Shown in pieces: positions 36,550 through 45,236 of a stretch of 64,000 nucleotides of DNA (positions within the stretch are counted from its first letter, which is position 1; every line of letters begins with the position of its first letter). Where the stretch lies: assembly GCA_965229335.1 (NCBI GenBank), contig OZ245874.1, positions 3,286,001 to 3,350,000 on the forward strand. Direction: 5' to 3'. The notes beneath the pieces are model-generated. The model searched no databases, was not told the DNA's origin, and saw only the letters and a list, made by a program, of their open reading frames with translations. The stretch comes from JAFKFH01 sp017307375 (GTDB lineage Bacteria; Pseudomonadota; Alphaproteobacteria; Ferrovibrionales; Ferrovibrionaceae). The translations under genes and the position numbers were made by a program.

Positions 36550-37699
36550 CCTTCTGCCATTCGCCGAGATCGGCGGGAGCAAGGGCCCGGTCGACCGGCG
36601 AAGCGGCGCCGGCGGTGCGGAAGACGACACGCGCGCCGGGCCGTGCGGTCCGGCGTATCTCGGTCCACAGCGCGCAGAGTTCGGCCGGCGTCATCCAGTC
36701 CTGGGCATCGAGCAGGACATAGGCGTCGAGGCTGGAGGCCGGCTGGGTCTCGAGATGGCCGCGCAGCGTCGCATGGCGGAAGTCGACGCGGCCGATGCGA
36801 GCCTTGATGTCGGCAAAATGGCGGGCCTGCAGATAGGGCGGCAGGCCCTGGTCGCCGCCTTCGACCGGATAGCGCCGGCCGAATGCCTGCCACGCGAAGT
36901 AGTTCTCGGCAGACGGGCCGGTCGTTGCCAGCCGGCGGACGCGATCGCACAGCACGTCGGCCATCCGCTCGGGCCGGCCCTCGCAGAGCGCCTGATACTG
37001 CGCCGGCGGGATGCCCAGGTTGTAGACCACCAGCGGCGAGCGGCACAGCCACTGCACGAAGCGATTGGCGAATACCGGCGCGATGTTCTGCTCGAACCAG
37101 GCTGCCTGCGCTGCCACATCCGGCTGGCGCAGGCCGGCCGCCAAGTCCACGCGGAGGGCGCCGGCCAACAGGTGGAGCAGCCCGATCGAGCGGCCCAGCA
37201 GGCCGTGGGCGAAGAACCCGCGGGCGAAGAACTGGATACGCCGGCGGCCGCGCCAGTCGCGCGCCTGCCACCAGGACCGGGTCTCGGGATCGAGCCTGGC
37301 GGCGATTTCGCGATCGAACCAGGCGACGTTTCGCGTATCGTCGGCCGTGCCGAAGAAGCGGATCAGCGCGTCATGGTCGGGGGCCGCGGCGATCACCCCG
37401 GCCTTGAGACGGGCCAGGGCCAGATGCGCCGGATTGAGGTCGACCGCCGTGACCGACGCCGGATCCTGCGTCAGATAGGCGATGGCGTTGCAGCCGGCCG
37501 AAGCGATGCTCAGCACCCGTTCGCCGGGGCGCAGCGCCAGTGCCGCCATGTCGACGGCCGGGTCCTCCCAGATCTGGGTATAGACCAGTCGCCGGAACCA
37601 GAAGGCGAACAGCCGGTCGAGAAGGGGGGCGGGGCGGTCGGCGTCGCGATGGCCGTAGACCGCATGGGCGAGCAGGTCGTCGCTGGGCGATAGTGTCAT
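36467..37699 (-). CDS. btaA: BtaA-like S-adenosylmethionine:diacylglycerol 3-amino-3-carboxypropyltransferase (DUF3419)
   Basis: A 410-residue DUF3419 protein. In BtaA the reaction moves the aminocarboxypropyl group of SAM to diacylglycerol, the first step of betaine lipid (DGTS) synthesis. The conserved features are LVYTQIWEDPAVD, the SAM-binding VLSIASAGCNAIAYL followed by VDLNPAHLAL, then QFFARGFFAHGLLGR and LGIPPAQYQAL. BtaB, the N-methyltransferase that completes DGTS, is not adjacent; a GNAT-like gene overlaps the 3' end instead. ATG 37699 opens a family-like N-terminus. Confidence 0.85.
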   Translation of the reverse strand: MTLSPSDDLLAHAVYGHRDADRPAPLLDRLFAFWFRRLVYTQIWEDPAVDMAALALRPGERVLSIASAGCNAIAYLTQDPASVTAVDLNPAHLALARLKAGVIAAAPDHDALIRFFGTADDTRNVAWFDREIAARLDPETRSWWQARDWRGRRRIQFFARGFFAHGLLGRSIGLLHLLAGALRVDLAAGLRQPDVAAQAAWFEQNIAPVFANRFVQWLCRSPLVVYNLGIPPAQYQALCEGRPERMADVLCDRVRRLATTGPSAENYFAWQAFGRRYPVEGGDQGLPPYLQARHFADIKARIGRVDFRHATLRGHLETQPASSLDAYVLLDAQDWMTPAELCALWTEIRRTARPGARVVFRTAGAASPVDRALAPADLGEWQKDERLGADLHGRDRSGIYGGFHIYRLPA

Positions 37700-37824
37700 G
37701 GCGATGACAATTCGGCTTGTCTTATTGCAGCCGCATGTCACTAACGCGTTGGCTTGATGAAACTTTCGCCTGCCCGTCAGGGTGGTGTAAGCAAGACGCC
37801 GATATCCGGCTCGGGGGATTGCGC

Positions 37825-37854
37825 TTGACTAGACCGGGGTCGGCGCGCTTGATA
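37825..37854 (+). promoter_or_regulatory. candidate promoter for lepB
   Basis: TTGACT (37825-37830), an 18-base spacer and TTGATA (37849-37854) lie 46 bases upstream of the preferred lepB ATG in a 200-base divergent gap. The -35 is strong and the -10 fair. The rest of the gap shows no other clear signal. Confidence 0.45.
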
Positions 37855-37899
37855 GGCGTCCTGTTCCGTCGACGGACGGACTCTACCCTATTGAATTCA

Positions 37900-38676
37900 A
37901 TGAGTTACAAAGACTCCCCGATGGCGGACGAAAAGCAGCAGGGCGGCGGTTTCGGTGAAATCGTCCGGACCGTAGTCTATGCGATGGTGGTGGCGTTGGG
38001 CATTCGCTCCTTCGCCTTTGAACCGTTCTCCATCCCTTCCGAGTCGATGTTGCCGACACTTCTGGTCGGCGATTATCTGTTCGTCTCGAAATACGCCTAC
38101 GGGTACAGCCGCTATTCGCTGCCCTTCGGCCTGCCGCTGATTCCCGGCCGCATCCTGTCGTCGCCACCCAAGCGCGGCGACGTCGTGGTGTTCAAGCTGC
38201 CGCGCGACAATTCGACCGACTACATCAAGCGCGTCATCGGCCTGCCCGGCGACCGTATCCAGATGAAGGCCGGCCAGCTCTACATCAACGACAAGCCGGT
38301 CGAACGGCGCCGCATCGCCGATTTCGAACAGCGGACCGCCTTCGGCACCGTCCGTCCCGTGGTGCAGTATCAGGAAACCCTGCCCAACGGTGTCAGCTAT
38401 CATACGCTCGAGCTGCTGCGCGGCGGACCGATGAACGACACGGGCATCTACACCGTGCCGAACGGCAACTATTTCCTGATGGGCGACAACCGCGACAATT
38501 CGCTCGACAGCCGGGTCGCGGTCAATGACGGCGGCGTCGGCTACGTCCCGGACGTGAATCTGGTGGGCCGGGCCGAGATCCTGTTCTTCTCGACCGACGG
38601 CAGCGCCAATTTCTGGGAAGTCTGGCGGTGGCCACAGGCGATTCGCTGGTCGCGCCTGCTCAACCTCATCGATTGA
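37900..38676 (+). CDS. lepB: signal peptidase I
   Basis: Cleaves signal peptides from exported proteins at the inner membrane. The 258-residue protein has one N-terminal membrane segment (about residues 21-40), the catalytic Ser49 in PSESMLPTL and the general-base Lys110 in YIKRVIGLPGD. The later boxes GDNRDNSLDSR and GRAEILFFS are present. ATG 37900 and ATG 37921 are both possible; neither has a good ribosome site. The stop overlaps the rnc start by one base. Confidence 0.95.
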   Translation: MSYKDSPMADEKQQGGGFGEIVRTVVYAMVVALGIRSFAFEPFSIPSESMLPTLLVGDYLFVSKYAYGYSRYSLPFGLPLIPGRILSSPPKRGDVVVFKLPRDNSTDYIKRVIGLPGDRIQMKAGQLYINDKPVERRRIADFEQRTAFGTVRPVVQYQETLPNGVSYHTLELLRGGPMNDTGIYTVPNGNYFLMGDNRDNSLDSRVAVNDGGVGYVPDVNLVGRAEILFFSTDGSANFWEVWRWPQAIRWSRLLNLID

Positions 38677-39386
38677 TGAGCCGCGCGGAGTCCAAGCCGA
38701 CCGATCTCACCCCCTTGATGGATCGGCTCGGCCATCAGTTCGGCCAGCCGGCCCTGCTCGAAGAAGCGCTGACCCATCCCTCGGTCGAGGCGCGTGGCCG
38801 CGCGGCGCGCAAGCACTACGACCGCCTGGAGTTTCTCGGCGACCGGGTGCTGGGCGTGATCGTGGCGGAAGCGATGCACGGCCGCTTCGCCGCCGCCGAT
38901 GCCGGCGAACTCGCCCGGCGCTTCAACGCCGTCGTCCGCCAGGAAACGCTGGCCAGAATCGCCGAGGGCCTGAACCTCGGCAAGTATCTGCGCCTCTCGA
39001 AAAGCGAGCGCGATACCGGCGGCGCCGCCAAGCCGGCGATCCTGGCCGATGCGGTCGAAGCGGTGATCGCCGCCCTGTTCCTCGACGGCGGCTTCGAGGT
39101 GGCGCGCCGGATCGTGTTGCACCTGGTCGCCGACCATCTCGACGAGGCGGGCGGCGCGGCCAAGGACGCGAAGACCGCGTTGCAGGAATGGGCGGCGGCA
39201 CGCGGCATCCCCACCCCGACCTATCGGGTCGTCACCCAGGACGGCCCGGCCCACCAGCCGCGCTTCACCGTCGCGGTGACCCTGCCCGACCATGGAACCG
39301 CCGAAGGTAGCGGCGGTTCGAAGCGTATCGCCGAGCAGGCGGCGGCCCGCATCCTCTTGAACCAGATTGAAGGAGCGGTGTCATGA
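38676..39386 (+). CDS. rnc: ribonuclease III
   Basis: Cleaves double-stranded RNA in rRNA and mRNA processing. The 236-residue protein contains the signature DRLEFLGDRVLG with the metal-binding acidic residues, a second acidic site in ADAVEAVIAALFLDGG, and a C-terminal double-stranded-RNA-binding domain (DAKTALQEWAAARG to SKRIAEQAAARILL). The ATG lies on the lepB stop (TGATG) and the stop overlaps era (ATGA), so lepB-rnc-era is one translation unit. Confidence 0.97.
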   Translation: MSRAESKPTDLTPLMDRLGHQFGQPALLEEALTHPSVEARGRAARKHYDRLEFLGDRVLGVIVAEAMHGRFAAADAGELARRFNAVVRQETLARIAEGLNLGKYLRLSKSERDTGGAAKPAILADAVEAVIAALFLDGGFEVARRIVLHLVADHLDEAGGAAKDAKTALQEWAAARGIPTPTYRVVTQDGPAHQPRFTVAVTLPDHGTAEGSGGSKRIAEQAAARILLNQIEGAVS

Positions 39387-40291
39387 CCGAACAGCGCTGC
39401 GGTTACATCGCCATTCTCGGCGCCCCCAATGCCGGCAAGTCGACCCTGCTGAACAAGCTGGTCGGCCAGAAGGTGTCGATCGTCAGCCCCAAGGTCCAGA
39501 CCACCCGGACCCGCATCACCGCGATCGCGATGGAAGGCGATGCCCAGCTGGTCTTCGTCGATACCCCGGGCATTTTTCGCACGGCCAGGCGCCGGCTGGA
39601 GCGCGCGATGCTCGATGCCGCCTGGGCCGGGGCCAAGGATGGCGACGTCATCCTGCTGCTGGTCGATGCCGAGCGCGGCTACGACGCCGAAACCAGGGCG
39701 ATCGTCGAGGCGCTCAAGGCCGAGGGCGGCAAGCGCCCCGTCGCCCTGGCGCTGAACAAGATCGATCTGGTCAAGCGCGAATCGCTGCTGGGTCTGTCGG
39801 CCGCGATCAATGCCGACTTCGACTTCGCCACCACCTTCATGATCTCGGCCCACAAGGGGTCGGGCTGTGCCGACGTCCGCAAATGGCTGGCCCAGCGCCT
39901 GCCGGTGGCGCCGTGGCTCTATCCGGAAGACCAGCTTGCCGATATCTCCGAACGCCTGCTGGCGGCGGAAGTGACGCGCGAGAAAGTGTTCCTGCGCCTG
40001 CACGACGAACTGCCCTATGCCTCGACCGTCGAGACCGAAGCCTGGCAGGAAAAGAAGGACGGATCGGTCCGCATCGAGCAGACGATCTATGTCCAGCGCG
40101 AGAGCCAGAAGCCGATCGTGCTGGGCAAGGGCGGGGCGACGATCAAGAAGATCGGCGAACTGGCGCGCGCCGAACTCGAGCAGATGTTCGAGCGCCGCGT
40201 ACATCTGTTCCTGTTCGTCAAGGTGCGCGAAGCCTGGCAGGACGATCCGGAGCGCTACGAAGCCATGGGGCTCGAATTTCCCAAGGGATAG
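39383..40291 (+). CDS. era: GTPase Era
   Basis: A GTPase that binds 16S rRNA during small-subunit assembly. The 302-residue protein has G1 GAPNAGKST, G3 DTPGIF and G4 NKID, followed by a C-terminal KH domain with the GKGGATIKKIGELAR loop. The 4-base overlap with rnc is the usual arrangement. Confidence 0.97.
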   Translation: MTEQRCGYIAILGAPNAGKSTLLNKLVGQKVSIVSPKVQTTRTRITAIAMEGDAQLVFVDTPGIFRTARRRLERAMLDAAWAGAKDGDVILLLVDAERGYDAETRAIVEALKAEGGKRPVALALNKIDLVKRESLLGLSAAINADFDFATTFMISAHKGSGCADVRKWLAQRLPVAPWLYPEDQLADISERLLAAEVTREKVFLRLHDELPYASTVETEAWQEKKDGSVRIEQTIYVQRESQKPIVLGKGGATIKKIGELARAELEQMFERRVHLFLFVKVREAWQDDPERYEAMGLEFPKG

Positions 40292-40295
40292 CCGG

Positions 40296-40340
40296 ATGAG
40301 AGACACGCGGCGCCGGAGCCTCGATCAGCGTTCCGCCTGA
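40296..40340 (+). CDS. possible 14-codon ORF abutting recO
   Basis: ATG 40296, with AAGGGA 8 bases upstream, opens a 14-codon frame (MRDTRRRSLDQRSA) that stops at 40340, immediately before the recO ATG (TGAATG). recO has no Shine-Dalgarno of its own, so ribosomes finishing this frame could re-initiate on recO. It may equally be chance. Confidence 0.3.
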   Translation: MRDTRRRSLDQRSA

Positions 40341-41108
40341 ATGCACTGGCAGGATCAGGGGATCATCCTCGGCGCCCGGCGGCACGGCGAAACCGCCGGC
40401 ATCGTCTCGATCCTGACCCGCGAACACGGCCGCCATCACGGTCTGGCCCGCGGCATCGCCGGCAAGCGGCTGCGTGGCGTGGTCGAGCCGGGAAACCGTG
40501 TCGCCTGTGCCTGGAGCGGCAGGCTGGCCGATCATCTCGGCATCTGGTCGCTGGAACTCGATCGTGCCCACGCGGCGGCCGTGCTCGACGATCCGCTGCG
40601 GCTGGCCGGCGTCGCTGCGGCGACCGCCATGGTCGAAGCCTGCCTGCCCGAGCGCGAGGCTCATCCGGCCCTCTACGAGGCGCTGGCCATCCTGCTCGAC
40701 GCCATTGCGGATGGCGCGGCATCGTGGCCGTTCGTCTACGTCCGATTCGAATTGGGGCTGCTGTCGGAACTGGGGTTCGGCCTGGATTTGTCGGCCTGTG
40801 CAGTTACCGGTGCGACGCAGGGCCTGACCCATGTCTCGCCGCGGTCGGGACGAGCGGTAACCGAGGAAGCAGGATTGCCCTACGCCGCCAAGCTATTGAG
40901 ATTGCCATCCTTTCTGGCTTTGGGCCGAGGCGGCCCCCCCGCGAACGATCCTCAGCGCGACCTTGCTGACGGTTTAGTCCTCTCGGCTTTTTTCCTTGAG
41001 CAGCGGGTGTTTCCCGCCGCCGGCCAGGCGCTGCCGCCGGCGCGGGGCCGGCTGGTCGACCGGCTGCTTGGCGCGGGCGCGGCAGTTGGTGTAGTAACCC
41101 GCCCATGA
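40341..41108 (+). CDS. recO: DNA repair protein RecO
   Basis: A recombination mediator that helps load RecA with RecF and RecR. The 255-residue protein opens MHWQDQGIILGARRHGETAGIVSILTREHGRHHGLARG, the expected OB-fold N-terminus, and continues with a helical C-terminal domain (FELGLLSELGFGLDLSACAVTG). Cysteines for the zinc site seen in some RecO proteins are reduced to one here. It follows era, as is usual in Alphaproteobacteria, and overlaps parC by 4 bases. Confidence 0.93.
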   Translation: MHWQDQGIILGARRHGETAGIVSILTREHGRHHGLARGIAGKRLRGVVEPGNRVACAWSGRLADHLGIWSLELDRAHAAAVLDDPLRLAGVAAATAMVEACLPEREAHPALYEALAILLDAIADGAASWPFVYVRFELGLLSELGFGLDLSACAVTGATQGLTHVSPRSGRAVTEEAGLPYAAKLLRLPSFLALGRGGPPANDPQRDLADGLVLSAFFLEQRVFPAAGQALPPARGRLVDRLLGAGAAVGVVTRP

Positions 41109-43348
41109 GCAAGCACCTGCCCCCCGGCGACATGCCGGACTCGATTCGCGACACCCCGCTCGCCGACGCGCTGAGCGAGCGCTACCTTGCCTATGCGCTG
41201 TCGACCATCATGGCCCGGTCGCTGCCCGACGTGCGCGACGGCATGAAGCCGGTGCAGCGCCGCGTGCTCTACGCCATGCGCCTCCTGAAGCTCGACCCCA
41301 ATGCCGGCTTCAAGAAATGCGCCCGCGTCGTCGGTGATGTCATCGGCAAATACCATCCGCATGGCGACCAGTCGGTCTACGATGCGCTGGTCCGCCTGGC
41401 CCAGGAATTCGCCCAGCGCTATCCGCTGGTCGACGGCCAGGGCAACTTCGGCAATATCGACGGCGATAACCCGGCGGCCATGCGATATACCGAGGCCCGC
41501 CTGACGGAGATCGCCGAATTCCTGCTGCAGTCGCTCGACGACGATACCGTCGATTTCCGCGCGACCTACGACGGCGAGGAGCAGGAGCCGGTGGTGCTGC
41601 CGGCGGCGTTTCCGAACCTGCTGGCCAATGGCGCGACCGGCATTGCCGTCGGCATGGCGACCTCGATCCCGCCGCATAATGCGATCGAACTGATCGATGC
41701 CGCCGCCTGGCTGGTCAAGCATCCCGAGGCCCCGGTCGAGAAGCTCTGCAGCTTCGTCAAGGGCCCCGATTTCCCGACCGGTGGCATTCTGGTCGAGCCC
41801 CAGTCGTCGATGATCGAGGCCTACCGGACCGGCCGCGGTGCCTTCCGGCACCGGGCGAAATGGCAGGTCGAGGAAAAGTCGCGCGGCCAGTGGCTGGTCG
41901 TCGTTACCGAGATTCCCTATCAGGTCCAGAAGGGCAAGCTGGTCGAACGCATCGCCGAGCTGATCGGCGAGAAGAAGCTGCCGCTGGTCGGCGACGTCCG
42001 CGACGAGTCGGCCGAGGACGTCCGGCTGGTGCTGGAGCCGAAGTCGCGCAACGTCGCGCCCGAGGTGATGATGGAAAGCCTGTTCCGGGCGACCGACCTG
42101 GAAACGCGCTTCCCCCTCAATCTCAACGTCCTCGACGGCGGCAAGCAGCCGCGCGTCATGTCGCTCAAGGAGGCTCTGCAGGCGTGGCTGAACCATCGCC
42201 TCGAGGTGCTGGAGCGGCGGTCGCGCCATCGGCTGGAAAAGATCGCCAACCGCCTTCACCTGCTCGAAGGCTTCCTGATCGCCTATCTGAACCTCGACCG
42301 CATCATCGAGATCATCCGCACCGAGGATGAGCCCAAGCAGGTGATGATGGCCGAGTTCCGCCTGACCGACGTACAGGCCGAAGCCATTCTCAACATGCGC
42401 CTGCGTTCGCTGCGCCGCCTGGAAGAGATGGAGATCAAGAACGAGCACAAGTCGCTGTCCGACGAGAAGGCCGGTCTCGAGGCGCTGCTGGCCGACGAGG
42501 GCAAGCGCTGGACGGCGATCGGAACCGAGCTTTCGGACCTGAAGAAGAAGCTGAAGGCGCGCGGACCGCTGAACGAACGCCGCACCGAGGTGGCCGATGC
42601 GCCGGCCGTGGTCGACATCCCGATCGAGGCGATGGTCGAGCGCGAGGCGATCACCGTGATCCTGTCGGAAAAGGGCTGGATCCGCGCGGTGAAGGGCCAT
42701 GTCGTCGACGACGGGTCGGCCTCGTTCAAGGAGGGCGATCGCGGCCGCTACTGGATCCAGTGCGAGACGATCGACAAGCTGGTGGTCTTCGGCACCAACG
42801 GGCGCGCCTATACGCTGTCGACCGACAAGCTGCCGCGCGGTCGCGGCCATGGCGAACCGGTCAGGCTGATGATCGACCTGGCCAACGACCAGGACATCGT
42901 CACGCTGTTCATCCACAAGGCCGGGACGAAGCGGCTGGTCGCCTCGACCGACGGCCGCGGCTTCATCGTGCCCGAGGACGAGATGATCGCCCAGACCCGC
43001 AAGGGCGTGCAGATCCTGAACCTCGACGAGAACCAGGAGGCGGCGATCTGCGTGCCCGCCGAGGGCGGCGACACCGTCGCGGTCACCGGCAGCTATCGCA
43101 AGCTGCTGCTGTTCCCGCGCGCCGACCTGCCCGAGATGACGCGCGGCAAGGGCGTGCGGCTGCAGAAGTTCAAGGATGGCCAGCTGACCGACGCCAAGCT
43201 GTTCAACAAGGCCGACGGGCTGACCTGGCTCGACCCGGCCGGGCGGACGCGGACCGAGACCAACCTGACCGAATTCTTCGGCGAGCGCGCCGGCACCGGC
43301 CGCGTGCCGCCGAAGGGTTTCCCCAAGAACAACAAGTTCGGCAACTGA
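41105..43348 (+). CDS. parC: DNA topoisomerase IV subunit A
   Basis: The breakage-reunion subunit of topoisomerase IV, which decatenates daughter chromosomes. The 747-residue protein has the active-site Tyr128 in AMRYTEARLTEIA, the quinolone-region segment KYHPHGDQSVYDALVRLAQ and the GDNPAAMRY context. The C-terminal beta-propeller is degenerate, as in ParC, with no GyrA box, which separates it from gyrA. Its ATG overlaps the recO stop (ATGA). Confidence 0.96.
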   Translation: MSKHLPPGDMPDSIRDTPLADALSERYLAYALSTIMARSLPDVRDGMKPVQRRVLYAMRLLKLDPNAGFKKCARVVGDVIGKYHPHGDQSVYDALVRLAQEFAQRYPLVDGQGNFGNIDGDNPAAMRYTEARLTEIAEFLLQSLDDDTVDFRATYDGEEQEPVVLPAAFPNLLANGATGIAVGMATSIPPHNAIELIDAAAWLVKHPEAPVEKLCSFVKGPDFPTGGILVEPQSSMIEAYRTGRGAFRHRAKWQVEEKSRGQWLVVVTEIPYQVQKGKLVERIAELIGEKKLPLVGDVRDESAEDVRLVLEPKSRNVAPEVMMESLFRATDLETRFPLNLNVLDGGKQPRVMSLKEALQAWLNHRLEVLERRSRHRLEKIANRLHLLEGFLIAYLNLDRIIEIIRTEDEPKQVMMAEFRLTDVQAEAILNMRLRSLRRLEEMEIKNEHKSLSDEKAGLEALLADEGKRWTAIGTELSDLKKKLKARGPLNERRTEVADAPAVVDIPIEAMVEREAITVILSEKGWIRAVKGHVVDDGSASFKEGDRGRYWIQCETIDKLVVFGTNGRAYTLSTDKLPRGRGHGEPVRLMIDLANDQDIVTLFIHKAGTKRLVASTDGRGFIVPEDEMIAQTRKGVQILNLDENQEAAICVPAEGGDTVAVTGSYRKLLLFPRADLPEMTRGKGVRLQKFKDGQLTDAKLFNKADGLTWLDPAGRTRTETNLTEFFGERAGTGRVPPKGFPKNNKFGN

Positions 43349-43352
43349 CATC

Positions 43353-44153
43353 ATGCCCGACATGATCTACCTGCAGGCGGCGCTGCTCGGTCTGGTCGAA
43401 GGCCTGACCGAATTCCTGCCGGTCTCCTCGACCGGGCACCTGATCCTGCTGGGCGACGTGCTCGGGTTCGAGGGGCCGCCGGGCAAGGTCTTCGAGATCG
43501 TCATCCAGCTCGGCGCCATCCTGGCGGTATGCTGGCTCTACCGGCAGAAGATCATCGATACGGTGCTGGGCTTCTTCGTCGATGCGACGGCCCGGCGCTT
43601 CGCCATCGCCGTCGTCCTGGCCTTCCTGCCGGCCGCGGTCCTCGGCGTGATGTTCCACAAGGTGATCAAGTCGGTCCTGTTCAACCCGCTGGTCGTCTCG
43701 ATCTCGCTGGTCGTGGGCGGCGTGCTGATCCTGCTGATCGAACGGATGGCCGCCCGCGGCACGATCCGCCATGTCGACGACATCGACTATGCCACCGCGC
43801 TCAAGATCGGATTCTGCCAGGCGCTGGCGATGGTTCCGGGCGTCTCGCGCTCGGGTGCCACCATCATGGGCGCACGGCTTTTTGGGGTGCAGCGTGCCGC
43901 TGCAACGGAGTTTTCGTTCTTCCTGGCGATCCCGACCATGCTCGGCGCCACCGTCTACGACGGCTACAAGAACTTCTCCTCGATCGATGACACCGGTTTC
44001 GCCGTGATCGCGGTCGGTTTTGTCGTCGCCTTCCTCGCGGCGCTGGCGGTCGTGAAGGTCGCCGTCGCCTTCATCAGCCGCCACGGCTTCGGCGTCTTTG
44101 CCTGGTATCGCATCCTGCTCGGCGGGACGATGCTGTTCATCCTGCTGCGTTGA
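43353..44153 (+). CDS. uppP: undecaprenyl-diphosphatase
   Basis: An inner-membrane enzyme that recycles undecaprenyl pyrophosphate for cell-wall synthesis and gives bacitracin resistance. The 266-residue polytopic protein has the active-site motif GLVEGLTEFLPVSSTGHLIL and the second conserved PGVSRSGATIMGARLFG. It begins 5 bases after parC, so it is probably co-transcribed. Confidence 0.96.
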   Translation: MPDMIYLQAALLGLVEGLTEFLPVSSTGHLILLGDVLGFEGPPGKVFEIVIQLGAILAVCWLYRQKIIDTVLGFFVDATARRFAIAVVLAFLPAAVLGVMFHKVIKSVLFNPLVVSISLVVGGVLILLIERMAARGTIRHVDDIDYATALKIGFCQALAMVPGVSRSGATIMGARLFGVQRAAATEFSFFLAIPTMLGATVYDGYKNFSSIDDTGFAVIAVGFVVAFLAALAVVKVAVAFISRHGFGVFAWYRILLGGTMLFILLR

Positions 44154-44274
44154 CGATCGAAGAAGATCCGGCCGGCAAGCGGCGCCGACGGCAAACCATG
44201 GCAGGTCGCCCGGCGGTGTTCCAGTTCCGGTTTCGGATGAATGCAGTTCGGCCGCCTGGCGACGTCGTCCTCCG

Positions 44275-44303
44275 TTGCAGTCCGGCGCCGGCCTGCCTAA
44301 ATG
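44275..44303 (+). promoter_or_regulatory. candidate promoter for speB
   Basis: TTGCAG (44275-44280), a 17-base spacer and TAAATG (44298-44303) lie 37 bases upstream of the speB ATG in the 186-base gap after uppP. The gap holds no gene I can support. Confidence 0.45.
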
Positions 44304-44339
44304 TAGCGGCTGTCCGTTCGCCCCAGAGGTCGCCAAGCC

Positions 44340-45233
44340 ATGGCCGGTATTCCGACGTTTGCCCTTGAGGGCGGCTTTCTCAGCGTCACGCGGCGCGACC
44401 CCGATGCCCGCTTCGTCATCGCCGGCGTGCCTTTCGATATCGGGACCACCAACCGCGGTGGCGCGCGTTTCGGGCCGGCGGCGATCCGCAAGGCCAGTCA
44501 CATGCTGGTCGATGGCAGCCACCCGGTGTGGCGGGTCGAGCCGGGCACCTTCGACATCGCCGACATCGGCAACTTCGCGATCGCGCTGGGCGAGGTGGCG
44601 GCGAGCTACACGCTGATCGAAGGCCAAGCCGAGGCGATCAAGGGCCAGCTGATCACGCTGGGCGGCGATCACGGCATCGCGCTGCCCCTGCTGCGCGCGT
44701 TGCGCCGCAAGGTCGGCGAGCCGCTCGGCCTCGTTCATTTCGACGCCCATGTCGACACCTGGCCGGATTCGTTCGGCCAGCCCTATGGCCACGGATCGTG
44801 CTTCTACCATGCGGTCGAGGAGGGGCTGGTGGATCCGAAGCGGATGATCCAGATCGGCATCCGCTCGCCGGTGCAGAACGAGGTCATGGACTGGACGCTG
44901 AACCGCGGCATCACGGTGCTGTCCGGGCAGGATGTCCACGCCCGGGGGCCGGTCAGCGTGGCCGACGAGGTCCGGCGCGTGATCGGTAGCGGCCCGGCCT
45001 ATCTGTCGTTCGACATCGATGCGCTCGACCCCGCCTTCGCGCCCGGTACTGGCACGCCGGAGATCGGCGGGCTGGCCACCTGGCAGGCCCAGGCGATCAT
45101 CCGGGCGCTGAAGGACATCGACTGGCGCGGCATGGACATGGTCGAGGTGTTGCCGGCCTTCGACCATGCCGAAATCACCGCGCTGGCCGCCGCGACGATG
45201 GTCTGGGAGTATCTGGCGCTGCTCGGTTCCTGA
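44340..45233 (+). CDS. speB: agmatinase (ureohydrolase family)
   Basis: Hydrolyses agmatine to putrescine and urea. The 297-residue arginase-fold protein shows the manganese motifs GGDHGIALPL, FDAHVDTWP and SFDIDALDPAFAPGTGTPEIGG. The absence of the arginase-type loop and the overall length favour agmatinase, but related guanidino hydrolases cannot be excluded by sequence alone. It sits about 1 kb upstream of ornithine decarboxylase and homospermidine synthase, a polyamine neighbourhood. Confidence 0.9.
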   Translation: MAGIPTFALEGGFLSVTRRDPDARFVIAGVPFDIGTTNRGGARFGPAAIRKASHMLVDGSHPVWRVEPGTFDIADIGNFAIALGEVAASYTLIEGQAEAIKGQLITLGGDHGIALPLLRALRRKVGEPLGLVHFDAHVDTWPDSFGQPYGHGSCFYHAVEEGLVDPKRMIQIGIRSPVQNEVMDWTLNRGITVLSGQDVHARGPVSVADEVRRVIGSGPAYLSFDIDALDPAFAPGTGTPEIGGLATWQAQAIIRALKDIDWRGMDMVEVLPAFDHAEITALAAATMVWEYLALLGS

Positions 45234-45236
45234 ACC

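Noticed and set aside
37717..37899. N-terminal extension of lepB from an upstream ATG
   Set aside because: It would add 61 residues not seen in signal peptidase I, and would overlap the promoter-like element at 37825-37854.
41105..43348. DNA gyrase subunit A
   Set aside because: The C-terminal domain lacks a GyrA box and the gene follows recO, the usual parC position in the class.
44150..44368. A 72-codon frame between uppP and speB
   Set aside because: Low-complexity, Arg/Pro-rich translation, no ribosome site, and it runs into the speB gene and its promoter-like element.
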